Part shown: positions 42,038-50,246 of the stretch, in pieces
How positions within the stretch are numbered: position 1 is the first letter of the stretch
Layout: each line of letters opens with the position of its first letter
Assembly: GCA_903909375.1 (NCBI GenBank)
Contig: CAIVVM010000020.1
Location: 79,260 to 143,259 of the forward strand
Length of the DNA stretch: 64,000 nucleotides
Reading direction: 5' to 3'
Source: an uncultured Alphaproteobacteria bacterium
GTDB taxonomy: Bacteria; Pseudomonadota; Alphaproteobacteria; Caulobacterales; Caulobacteraceae
Notes under the pieces: generated by a model
Told to the model about the DNA's origin: nothing
Seen by the model: only the letters and a program-made list of their open reading frames with translations
The model's database searches: none
Translations under genes and position numbers: made by a program

Positions 42038-43650
42038 AAGCCCGGATCGAGATGTTCGCTGCGCGGTTAGGCTGGAAGGGAAGGCGCCCGGAGCTGGACC
42101 CGGAGAGCCGGGTCGTCGCCCGCGCCTTCGACCGAGCCTTCTATCTGACGCGCTATCCCGATGTCGCGGCGTCTGGCGCCGACCCGCTCGAACACTTCAT
42201 GGCGCATGGCTGGCGCGAGGGTCGGGATCCCAACCCTGACTTCTCGGTTCTGGAGTATCTCGCGGCCTTTCCGGATATCGCCGCATCGGGCGCCAACCCG
42301 TTCCTCCACCACCTCACTCACGGCCGGCCGAAAACTGCGCCGCAGGAGGCGCCGCTTGGTTTCCGGTTTGAGCTGATCGAGGGTCTGACGCCCATTGAAG
42401 ACCGCCTCGCCCGATTGCAATTGATCGACGTGCCGCTTCTGCCGGAAGACGACCTGCACGCTGTGCTCTCCAAGGCGCCGGACGGGCTGGCGCGGGTCCA
42501 TGTGACCTTCAGCCAGGACAACTTCGCCACCAATACCGGCGGCCTGCAGTTCACGATCCGGCGCGAGGCTGCGCGGCTTGCCGAGCTTGGCCGGGACCAT
42601 CTGCACCTGCACGGTGCGCGACCCTGGACCCTTGTGCGCGGACCGGATGACGTCGAAGCCCTGGCCGTCGTCTGGAACGGTCGCGCGCTGGGCGCTGTCG
42701 CGCCGGACACGCTGCGGCGGGTTCTGGCACGGGTGGCCAACGACGACGCGTCCGGGCGCAGTTTCGCGATCCACAGCCTGCTTGGCCATGCGCCGGATGA
42801 GGTCGCCGACATCCTGGCGGCACTGGGTCTTCGACGTGGTGTGTTCTGGCTGCACGACTTTGCCAGTCTCTGCGCGGGCTTTCACCTGCTCAGAAACGAG
42901 GTGGAGGATTGTGGCGCGCCGCCGCCCGGAAGCGCGTCCTGCAACGTTTGCCTGTTCGGTCCCTGGCGTGACCGTCATATCCAGGGGCACGCACGCCTGT
43001 TCGAGCGGCTGGATCTCGAAGTCGCCGCACCATCCCGGAGCGCTCTGGAACTCTGGCGGCGCGCGACGGATCTGCCGGCGACCCACACCCACGTCCTGCC
43101 GCACGCCCGCCTGATGCCGACAGGGCCAGCGCCGGTTCGGCCTGCCGGCCGCCCCTTCATAATCGCCTTCGCCGGTTTCCCTGCGCCACACAAAGGCTGG
43201 GCGATCTTTCGCAATCTCGCGGCGCGGTTCGGGCAAGACCCGCGCTACGAATTCATCCACCTCGGCGCCCACCCCGATCTGGCCATGCCCCACCGGTTCG
43301 AGCGTGTCGAGGCGGGCTCCGGGAATCCTCAGACGATGAAGATGGCGCTGGAGGCGGTGCAGGCCGATGCCGTGCTGGTCTGGCCGCTATGTCGGGAGAC
43401 CTTCTCGTTTGTCGCCTACGAGGCCGCTGCGGCGGGCTGCGCCGTCATTACGGGCCCGGACAGCGGCAATGTGGCCGCCTTTGTCCGGGAGAGCGGCCAC
43501 GGCCAGCTCATCGACAACGAGGCGGAGCTGGCCTCGGCCTTCGACACCGGCGCCATACTTCAACTTGCTCGCGCGAAGCGGCGACCAATGCTCTATGACC
43601 TTGTCTACAGCGCCCTCACCCTCGATCTGGCGACCCCGCCCAGCCCATGA
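42034..43650 (+). CDS. Glycosyltransferase with N-terminal FDxxYYL-type repeats (paralog 2)
   Basis: 538 residues, starting in an ATGA overlap with paralog 1. It carries one pair of repeats (about 32-97: FDRAFYLTRYPDVAASGADP, then LEHFMAHGWREGRDPNPDFS) where paralog 1 has two. The linker domain shows VHVTFSQDNFATNTGGLQF, FAIHSLLGHAPDEVADILAA, and WLHDFASLCAGFHLLRN, with Cys293-x9-Cys303-x2-Cys306 in the same spacing as in paralog 1. The GT4 part has AFAGFPAPHKGWAIFRNLAA and LCRETFSFVAYEAAAAGCAV. Gene duplication followed by loss or gain of one repeat pair explains the difference. It overlaps the GT8-like gene (ATGA). Confidence 0.88.
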   Translation: MKARIEMFAARLGWKGRRPELDPESRVVARAFDRAFYLTRYPDVAASGADPLEHFMAHGWREGRDPNPDFSVLEYLAAFPDIAASGANPFLHHLTHGRPKTAPQEAPLGFRFELIEGLTPIEDRLARLQLIDVPLLPEDDLHAVLSKAPDGLARVHVTFSQDNFATNTGGLQFTIRREAARLAELGRDHLHLHGARPWTLVRGPDDVEALAVVWNGRALGAVAPDTLRRVLARVANDDASGRSFAIHSLLGHAPDEVADILAALGLRRGVFWLHDFASLCAGFHLLRNEVEDCGAPPPGSASCNVCLFGPWRDRHIQGHARLFERLDLEVAAPSRSALELWRRATDLPATHTHVLPHARLMPTGPAPVRPAGRPFIIAFAGFPAPHKGWAIFRNLAARFGQDPRYEFIHLGAHPDLAMPHRFERVEAGSGNPQTMKMALEAVQADAVLVWPLCRETFSFVAYEAAAAGCAVITGPDSGNVAAFVRESGHGQLIDNEAELASAFDTGAILQLARAKRRPMLYDLVYSALTLDLATPPSP

Positions 43651-44675
43651 AGATCCTCTGCTACTCCAGCTTCACCTTCTCGTATCTCAATCGGGCGCGG
43701 GTGCTGTTCAAGACGCTTCGCAAGTTCCATCCGGACTGGGAGCTGGCGGCGCTGATCACGGATCGTCCTCCGGAGGGCTTCCGGTTTGACCCCGCCAGCG
43801 AGCCGTTTGACCGCCTGGTGTGGGCGAGCGACCTGGGTATCCCCGATTTCGACAGCTGGCTGTTCAAGCACGATGTGGTGGAGGTCTGCACGGCGGTGAA
43901 GGGTCCCTTCATCCACCAGGCCTGCAGCTGGGGCTTTGACGCTGTGATCTACATGGATCCCGACACGGCAGCGCTGGGAAGTCTGGCGCCTCTGGAGGAG
44001 TGGCTGGAACACCACGACATCCTCCTGACCCCGCATCTGGTCGATGCCAACGACGATCACGCCGCGATACTCGACAACGACCTTTCGGCCTCCCGAACGG
44101 GCATCTTCAATCTTGGCTTCATGGCGATCCGGACGACGGGCGAGGGCGCCCGGTTCGCAAAGTGGTGGAACGACCGGCTGCTGTCCTACTGCTACGACGA
44201 CATGCCGAACGGCCTCTTTGTCGACCAGCGGTGGTGCGATCACGTGCCGGCCCTGTTCGACCGTCTGAAGATCATCCGCGATCCCGGCTACAATGTCGCC
44301 AGCTGGAACCTGTCGACCCGCAAGATCTCTGTTGAGAAGGACGGGCGTATCACCGTCAACGGCGTGGACCTGCGCTTCTGGCACTTCACCAAGTTGGGCG
44401 CAGTGGGCGACGCCATGACCCGCCGGTATGCTGGCCGCAACTTCCCGGTTTACGAGATCTGGGCCTGGTACAAGCGGGAGGTCGCTGCGGCCACAGACCC
44501 TGCGATTCCCGACCGGTGGTGGGCTTTCGGCGCTTATGACGATGGAACGCCGATCACGAAGGCCGCCCGCGTGCTCTATCGCGAACGCGGCGACCTGCAG
44601 ACGGCCTTCGCCAATCCTTTTGCGTCCGGCCCCGGCAGTTTTCAGTCCTGGCTGGACGCCGAGGGTATCCGATGA
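43647..44675 (+). CDS. GT8-like nucleotide-sugar transferase
   Basis: 342 residues, GT-A fold, in an ATGA overlap with paralog 2. MKILCYSSFTFSYLNRARVL begins the nucleotide site. DAVIYMDPDTAALG holds a DxD metal motif at 104-106. FNLGFMAIRTT, FVDQRWCDHVPALF and PGYNVASWNLS are typical of GT8 and related glycogenin-like transferases. The acceptor and donor are unknown. It lies between the repeat-bearing glycosyltransferases and the repeat-only protein, all joined by four-base overlaps, so the four gene products probably work on one glycan. Confidence 0.88.
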   Translation: MKILCYSSFTFSYLNRARVLFKTLRKFHPDWELAALITDRPPEGFRFDPASEPFDRLVWASDLGIPDFDSWLFKHDVVEVCTAVKGPFIHQACSWGFDAVIYMDPDTAALGSLAPLEEWLEHHDILLTPHLVDANDDHAAILDNDLSASRTGIFNLGFMAIRTTGEGARFAKWWNDRLLSYCYDDMPNGLFVDQRWCDHVPALFDRLKIIRDPGYNVASWNLSTRKISVEKDGRITVNGVDLRFWHFTKLGAVGDAMTRRYAGRNFPVYEIWAWYKREVAAATDPAIPDRWWAFGAYDDGTPITKAARVLYRERGDLQTAFANPFASGPGSFQSWLDAEGIR

Positions 44676-45829
44676 CGGAACAACGGGCCGGGGAACATCC
44701 GCAGGCGTCGGGCCTGCTCCACAAGGCGCGCGCCGTCGTCGAGCGGATCGGCGCCCTGAAGCGTGACTTTGATGGCGCGCACCGCCTCGCCCATGAAGCG
44801 GAGGTCCGCGAGGCGCTGACGCGATCCGAGCTGTCCCTTGCGGTTCAGGAATCGATGATCCAGCGCGCGGAGCTCGAGGCGCGACTGCGCGGCCAGGCCG
44901 TGGCGGCCCACGCAGCTCGCTATCCTTCGACGACCCGCCGTCACAATCGCCTGAACCAACTGGTCGACCGGATTCTCGCCAGGCTGGGGCCGGTGGGCCA
45001 CGCGATCCTGATCCGGCGCAATGGTCTGGCGAGCCTGCCCCACAGCGGCGCAGGTCTTTTCGATGCCGACTGGTACCTTGCTGCAAACCCGGATGTGGCG
45101 ACGCGGGGGCTCTCGCCTCTGGTCCACTACCTCACCACGGGCGGCCGCGAGGGACGGTCGCCCGGACCACTGTTTGACGATGCATACTACCGCGCAGGGC
45201 ACGCGGAAGGGTTGGCGCAGACCAGCCTGACGCCACTGGAGCACTATCTGCGCGTCGGCGCGGCCGGCGCGACCAGCCCTCATCCGCTGTTCGATCCGCC
45301 CCACTATCTGGCGCAGTCGCCGGAGCTCGCCCGGGGCGAGGACCCTCTATCCCACTATCTGCGGGAGGGCGGCCGAGAGGGCCTCAGCCCTCACCCTCTG
45401 TTTGATGTGGACTGGTATGTCCGCCAGGCGCCCGAGGCAGCGGACCAGCCGGCGCTTCTGCACTATCTGGCGTCCGGTTGGAGCCGGGGTCTTTCGCCGC
45501 ACCCGCTGTTCGACACCGCCTGGTATCTTGAGCAATGGCCGGATGTTGCGGCAGCCGGCATTCCCCCGCTGCTGCACTTTGTAGCGATGGGCGGGTTCGA
45601 AGGCCGTAGTCCCAGCCCCTGGTTTGATCTGGCGTACTATGTCGCCGCCCGGGGCGCGGACCTTCCCGCAGGGGTCAATCCTGTCGTGGACTATTTGCGG
45701 GGCGGCGCCTGGAAGGTTAGCCAGGCGCAGCCTGGCGCGCCCACCGCCGCCTACATAGTGGCGCGTCCGGAGGTGATTCGCGCCGGGCTCACGCCACTTG
45801 AGCACTGGGCGCGGCGGGCCGTTCGCTGA
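44672..45829 (+). CDS. Repeat-only protein: helical N-terminus plus seven FDxxYYL repeats
   Basis: 385 residues, ATGA overlap with the GT8-like gene. Residues about 10-85 are charged and helical (VRERIGALK-type heptads, then AEVREALTRSELSLAVQESM), suggesting a coiled coil. From residue 129 to the end, units of 36-40 residues repeat about seven times, starting at about 129, 167, 206, 243, 279, 317 and 357. An example is LFDADWYLAANPDVATRGLS followed by PLVHYLTTGGREGRSPGP. There is no catalytic domain. The same unit occurs in both glycosyltransferase paralogs of this operon, so a scaffold or glycan-binding helper is likely. I know no name for the family. Confidence 0.85.
   Translation: MTEQRAGEHPQASGLLHKARAVVERIGALKRDFDGAHRLAHEAEVREALTRSELSLAVQESMIQRAELEARLRGQAVAAHAARYPSTTRRHNRLNQLVDRILARLGPVGHAILIRRNGLASLPHSGAGLFDADWYLAANPDVATRGLSPLVHYLTTGGREGRSPGPLFDDAYYRAGHAEGLAQTSLTPLEHYLRVGAAGATSPHPLFDPPHYLAQSPELARGEDPLSHYLREGGREGLSPHPLFDVDWYVRQAPEAADQPALLHYLASGWSRGLSPHPLFDTAWYLEQWPDVAAAGIPPLLHFVAMGGFEGRSPSPWFDLAYYVAARGADLPAGVNPVVDYLRGGAWKVSQAQPGAPTAAYIVARPEVIRAGLTPLEHWARRAVR
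45056..45829 (+). repeat. Coding repeat array of about 114-base units (FDxxYYL repeats)
   Basis: The DNA that encodes residues 129-385 of the repeat-only protein contains about seven units of 108-120 bases. The units are diverged at DNA level, so this is an old protein repeat and not a recent slippage array. The shared core is F-D-x2-W/Y-Y...P-D/E-V/L..G..P-L-x-H-Y-L...G-x2-E/R-G-x-S-P. Confidence 0.8.
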
Positions 45830-46598
45830 ACGCACCGGATAGCCCAAGCTGGCCGAGCTGACGGCGGACGTCGTCATAGTATTCGGGAATGTAGTGGAAG
45901 GGGCTCAGGCCCCACTGGTGATCCGGATCCGCCAACCGGAACGCATCGGCGTCGATCCTTGCCATCGGTGGCATCAGGCGCAGGAATTCAGCTTCCTGGC
46001 GCTCCAGCAGGGCATTGTACGGTCCAATTTCGGTCGGCCTGCCGCTCAGGATCTCGACATCCTGGATCTCGGAGATCGCCCCGGAGGTGTCCCGCTGACG
46101 GGTCGCCCACCGCGCCGAGTGCAGGATGGGAACGGCCCTTCGAAGCTCTGATTGCTCCAGCAGCGTCGCGAAGGCGCGCGTCGCGTCGCGCCACACCCGA
46201 TCGCAGGGCGCCGACAGTCTGGAAATCGGCCGCCAGCTTCTGAACGGCGCGCGCGACATATAGCCGCTCCGCACCAGCTCGGCGCTGTGTGTCACCAGGG
46301 TCCCGCGCGTCGAGATGAGGTCGAAGCGCTCATCGATAAAGTCAAAGATCAGGTGGGTTGGCTGAAACGCCACCAACCGCGCCAGAGCCGTCTTCTCGAG
46401 ATCGGCGACCAGAGCCTTGTGTTCGTGCGCATGCAGGTCGCCCGGCGGGGTCCGGGCCGGCCGAAAGTCCGGGAGCGGCGAGGCCAGCAGGCTGGCAAGC
46501 GAGGTCCGCGAAACATAGAGCAGCTGCTCACTGCCGCCGCCACGGATCGGCCACAGGTCGCGGGTAATGCAGCTGCCGACGATGGCGATCTTCGGCAT
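45789..46598 (-). CDS. DUF6270-like protein (GSCxTRD motif)
   Basis: 269 residues from the ATG at 46598 with a GGGAAG ribosome site; earlier ATGs at 46643 and 46712 add a Cys-rich leader that I doubt. KIAIVGSCITRDLW at the N-terminus is the GSCxTRD signature of DUF6270-type proteins, probably an SGNH-like or related hydrolase/transferase fold seen in capsule and O-antigen loci. Later conserved segments are THLIFDFIDERFDLI and HQWGLSPFHYIPEYYDDV. Its 3' end overlaps the convergent repeat-only gene by 41 bases. The role is unknown, but glycan acylation or processing is possible. Confidence 0.78.
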   Translation of the reverse strand: MPKIAIVGSCITRDLWPIRGGGSEQLLYVSRTSLASLLASPLPDFRPARTPPGDLHAHEHKALVADLEKTALARLVAFQPTHLIFDFIDERFDLISTRGTLVTHSAELVRSGYMSRAPFRSWRPISRLSAPCDRVWRDATRAFATLLEQSELRRAVPILHSARWATRQRDTSGAISEIQDVEILSGRPTEIGPYNALLERQEAEFLRLMPPMARIDADAFRLADPDHQWGLSPFHYIPEYYDDVRRQLGQLGLSGAFSERPAAPSAQVA

Positions 46599-46916
46599 CG
46601 AACTTCCCGATTGAACCTGACCTGAAATCGTCGACGGCTGCATGTTTGTTCCATTGGCGCAGCGGTCTTGACAAGACGCTTCCTCACAAACGCATGCGCT
46701 GACAATTTTCAAGGTAGTGTCCTGCGCGCGGTTGTTTTTTGGCCGCGTTCACCCTTTTTCCCGAAGTATGGTGTATCAGGCCTCTTGGGCCGACCGCCGA
46801 CTGCTGGCGGATAGGCTCGAGACAACCGCCTGATCAGGGTGCACCCCCTGGCCGGCAGACGTGTCAGCACTCCGGCGAATCAGCGCGCCGGGCGCTGGAG
46901 ATATGGACTGGACGAG
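46599..46916. other. 318-base divergent intergenic region before the type I secretion operon
   Basis: This gap separates the DUF6270-like gene (minus) from the type I secretion ABC gene (plus). It is clearly more AT-rich in its middle (about 46690-46770) than its surroundings and holds a TTGACA hexamer at 46668-46673 and a TATGGT hexamer at 46767-46772. I cannot pair a good -35 with a good -10. No small gene with coding character and no terminator was seen. Confidence 0.5.
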
Positions 46917-48647
46917 ATGAAGTTTCTGACGTTTCTCTCCGACATTCCGGACAATGTGCTGGGTCGCGCCCTTCGTGAGGGTTATCGGCCGGCGCTTGTG
47001 GCGTTTGGCTTCAGCCTTGTCTCGAACCTGCTGTATCTCGCGCTGCCGCTTTACACCTACCAGGTCTATGGCCGGGTGATGACCAGCCAGAGTCAGGCCA
47101 CGCTCTGGAGCCTGACCTTTATCACCCTGCTGGTGTTTGCGGTCTCCAGCGTGATCGACGATTTCCGGGCGCGCATTCTGATCAACTATGGCGTCGCCCT
47201 CGACCAGCGGGTCTCAGGCCGCATCTTCGCCAGCCTGTTCGACGCGGCCGTGCGTGGCGAGCCCGGCGCCCGGGCCCAGGCACTTCGCGATCTGGATCAG
47301 TTCCGTCAGTCCCTCACCGGCATCGCGGCGGCGGCGATCTTCGATGTGCCCTGGATTCCGGTGTTCCTGTTCGCCCTCTTCATCATCGATCCGCTGGTCG
47401 GCTTTGTGACCCTGGCGGGCGCCCTCATCCTGCTGGGATTGGCCATCGCCCAGGCCCGCGCCACCCAGTCGGCGCTGCGCGACGCCAACGAAGCGGCGCT
47501 GAAAAGCTACAGCTTCACCGATGCGGCGCTCCGGAACGGCGAGGTCGTACGCGCCATGGGCATGCTGCCCACGCTCGGCCAGGCCTGGTCGAAGTATCGC
47601 GCGGTCACCATCGAGCGCGGGGCTGCCGCGGCCGAAGCCTCGAACATGTACAACGACATCATCAAGGCCGTCCGTATGGCGTTCCAGGTGCTGATCGTGG
47701 CCATCGGGGCCTATCTCATCATGAAGGGCACGATCCATTCCGGGCTGCTGTTCGCCAACATGATCCTGGCCAGCCGCGCCCTGCAGCCGATCGAGAAGAT
47801 CGTGGGCTCGTGGGATCCGCTGAATAATATGGTCGCCGCCTATGGGCGTTTGCAGAATCTGCTGGCCAAGGCCGAGGCGCCGTCCTCAGCCACCACACTG
47901 CCGCGGCCGCTGGGCAAGCTCTCGGTGGAAGGCGTCAATTTCGCGCCGCCGGGAATGCAGCGGCTGGTCCTCGGCAATATCAACTTCGCGCTGGAGCCCA
48001 GCGAGATCCTGGGCGTCATCGGCCCGTCCGGCGCCGGCAAGTCGACGCTCGCCCGCTTGCTGGTGGGGATCTGGAAGCCTCTGCAGGGTGTTGTTCGACT
48101 GGATGGCGCCGACGTGTTCACCTGGGACCGCGCTGACTTCGGACGTCACGTCGGCTACCTGCCGCAGGACACCGAACTATTTGCCGGCACCGTCCGCAAC
48201 AACATCGCCCGCTTCCGCCCCGATGTGACGGACGAGGAAGTTATTCAGGCCGCACAGCTGGCAGGGGTTCATGACCTGATCCTGCGGATGCCCAAGGGCT
48301 ATGACACCGAGGTGGGCGAGGGCGGCACGGTGCTATCCGCCGGCCAACGGCAGCGGGTGGGCCTGGCGCGGGCCATGCTCGCGAAACCGGCCTTCGTCGT
48401 GCTGGATGAGCCGAACGCCAACCTGGACGCCGAGGGCGAGGACGCCCTGATGCGCGCGATCGACGCAATGAAGGCCAATGGCGCAACGGTGGTGATCATT
48501 TCTCACAAGCCCGGCGTGTTCCGCGCCGCCGACAAGATGCTGGTTCTGCGCGACGGCCGCGTCGAGCTGTTTGGCCCACGCGATCAGGTCATGGCCCGGC
48601 TGGTCAAACCCGCGCCTACCGAGGTGCGTGCGGTGGAGGCCGGCTGA
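46917..48647 (+). CDS. Type I secretion ABC transporter (PrtD/RsaD-like)
   Basis: 576 residues from the ATG at 46917, close in length to RsaD and PrtD. Six helices (about 20-290) include ALVAFGFSLVSNLLYLALPL and DVPWIPVFLFALFIIDPLVG, typical of exporters without a peptidase domain. The ATPase part has Walker A IGPSGAGKSTLARLLVG, signature VLSAGQRQRVGLARAM, Walker B AFVVLDEPNANLD, and ISHKPGVF. It energises export of RTX proteins with a C-terminal signal. The HlyD-type partner starts in a TGATG overlap, and the RTX cargo gene follows. The outer-membrane TolC-like protein is not in the window. Confidence 0.94.
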   Translation: MKFLTFLSDIPDNVLGRALREGYRPALVAFGFSLVSNLLYLALPLYTYQVYGRVMTSQSQATLWSLTFITLLVFAVSSVIDDFRARILINYGVALDQRVSGRIFASLFDAAVRGEPGARAQALRDLDQFRQSLTGIAAAAIFDVPWIPVFLFALFIIDPLVGFVTLAGALILLGLAIAQARATQSALRDANEAALKSYSFTDAALRNGEVVRAMGMLPTLGQAWSKYRAVTIERGAAAAEASNMYNDIIKAVRMAFQVLIVAIGAYLIMKGTIHSGLLFANMILASRALQPIEKIVGSWDPLNNMVAAYGRLQNLLAKAEAPSSATTLPRPLGKLSVEGVNFAPPGMQRLVLGNINFALEPSEILGVIGPSGAGKSTLARLLVGIWKPLQGVVRLDGADVFTWDRADFGRHVGYLPQDTELFAGTVRNNIARFRPDVTDEEVIQAAQLAGVHDLILRMPKGYDTEVGEGGTVLSAGQRQRVGLARAMLAKPAFVVLDEPNANLDAEGEDALMRAIDAMKANGATVVIISHKPGVFRAADKMLVLRDGRVELFGPRDQVMARLVKPAPTEVRAVEAG

Positions 48648-50035
48648 TGAAACTCGATTTCGGACAGACCCGGCCCGATCCCGACAACCACGGCTATGTG
48701 GTTCCGACCTTCGGCGCCGAGGACCGCGGCCCGATGGCCAAGGAGCTGCAGACACGGCTGCGCAAGCCGATGATCCTCGGCGGCATCGTCATCGCGGTCT
48801 TCGTTTTCGGCCTGGGGCTCTGGGCCTCTCTGGACAAGCTGGCCACAGGTATCACCGCGGTGGGCGAAGTGCGCGCCGACACCATGCGCAAGACGCTCCG
48901 TCAGCGCGAGATCGGCATCGTCAAGCAGATCCTGGTCGCCGAGGGCCAGCAGGTGAAAGCTGGCCAGCCGCTGCTGCTGTTCAACGACGTGGAGGCGCGC
49001 GCCACCGTCGATGTGCTGCAGAACCAGTACGACACCATGATCACCCAGAACGCCCGGTTCAATGCCGAGGCGACGGGCGCGGCGGCCATCAACTTCCCGG
49101 CCGAGATCATGGCGCGTATCGGCCAGCCGGCCGTCGCCCAGCTGATTCGCGACCAGGAGTTCCTCTTCACCACCCGTCGCCAGGTCTATGAGAGCCAGAC
49201 GGCTGTGCTGGGCCAGCGTGTCGAACAGCAGCTCACCCAGGTTTCCGGCCAACAGGCCCAACTTGATTCGATCATCGAGCAGCAACGGCTCACCCAGGAA
49301 GAACTGGACGGCTATCGCAAGCTGAACGAACAGGGGTTCGCGCCCAAGACCCTGGTCCTGCGCTATGAGCGCAGCATGGCCGAACTGTCCGGTCGCAAGG
49401 GCCAGCTCCAGGCCGATATCGCCCGGATCCGCCAGCAGATGGGCGAAACCCGCCTGCAACTCACCCAGTTGCGTAACGAGCGGCAGAATCAGTCGGCCGA
49501 GGGGCTTCGCGACAGTCAGACCCGTCTGGCCGATGTGATTCCGCGCCTGACGGCAGCGCGCCAGTCGCTGGCGGCCACCGTGGTGCGCGCGCCCGTCGAC
49601 GGTCACATCTTCAACCTGACCCAGTTCACTATCGGCGGCCTGGTCGGCGCGGGCGAGAATGTGATGGACGTTGTACCGCTCGGCGCGCCCCTCACCGTCA
49701 CGGCGATGATCCGCCCTGAGGATGTGGACGAGGTCCGCGTCGGCATGACCACCAAGGTACGCCTCACCGGCCTGAACCAGCGGTTCAACGATGCGCTTGA
49801 CGGCACCGTCTCTGTCGTCTCGGCCGACCGCATGACCAATGAGCAAAATGGCGCCGCGTTCTACCGGATCGATGTGCGAATCGATCCTGCGGAACTGAAG
49901 AAACTGAAGAAAGGCGTCCAGATGACGCCCGGAATGCCCGCAACCGTCACCGTTGTCGGCGGAAACCGCTCGGTCATGGGTTATCTGATTTCGCCGATTA
50001 CCAGCACCTGGGAAGACGCGTTCCGCGAGGAGTAG
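48647..50035 (+). CDS. HlyD-family type I secretion adaptor (RsaE/PrtE-like)
   Basis: 462 residues. One N-terminal helix (about 44-65, MILGGIVIAVFVFGLGLWAS) is followed by a lipoyl half-motif ITAVGEVRADTMRKTLRQRE and GIVKQILVAEGQQVKAGQPL. A long alpha-hairpin comes next (about 150-295, QQLTQVSGQQAQLDSIIEQQ, then QLQADIARIRQQMGETRLQL). The second lipoyl half is VVRAPVDGHIFNLTQFTIGG. It bridges the ABC pump and a TolC channel. The start overlaps the pump gene (TGATG), so stoichiometric production is expected. Confidence 0.94.
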   Translation: MKLDFGQTRPDPDNHGYVVPTFGAEDRGPMAKELQTRLRKPMILGGIVIAVFVFGLGLWASLDKLATGITAVGEVRADTMRKTLRQREIGIVKQILVAEGQQVKAGQPLLLFNDVEARATVDVLQNQYDTMITQNARFNAEATGAAAINFPAEIMARIGQPAVAQLIRDQEFLFTTRRQVYESQTAVLGQRVEQQLTQVSGQQAQLDSIIEQQRLTQEELDGYRKLNEQGFAPKTLVLRYERSMAELSGRKGQLQADIARIRQQMGETRLQLTQLRNERQNQSAEGLRDSQTRLADVIPRLTAARQSLAATVVRAPVDGHIFNLTQFTIGGLVGAGENVMDVVPLGAPLTVTAMIRPEDVDEVRVGMTTKVRLTGLNQRFNDALDGTVSVVSADRMTNEQNGAAFYRIDVRIDPAELKKLKKGVQMTPGMPATVTVVGGNRSVMGYLISPITSTWEDAFREE

Positions 50036-50246
50036 CGGCGCCGGCGCCACACCTCGGCGCGGGAAGTTTCGTCGGGCTTTTTCATGTTGCCTAATTGGCG
50101 GGCTTCCGATACGTCTCCCCTTGGGCTCGTCCGATCTACGCCGCGGCCATGCTATGGTTATCGGTGTATAGGACCGCTGGGACTGCTCCATTTCGAGTGG
50201 GGGTCAAGCGTTCTGGGGGTCCGTGTGACACTGACTGGAGAGATAA

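Noticed and set aside
50037..50048. Palindrome GGCGCCGGCGCC just after the HlyD-type gene
   Set aside because: Short GC-only repeat without T-run; it is not enough to call a terminator.
50036..50246. Shared promoter motif before the T1SS and RTX genes (TATGGT with TATC and GG)
   Set aside because: The match at 46767-46780 and 50153-50163 needs a one-base gap, and neither has a convincing -35, so I would not claim a common regulator.
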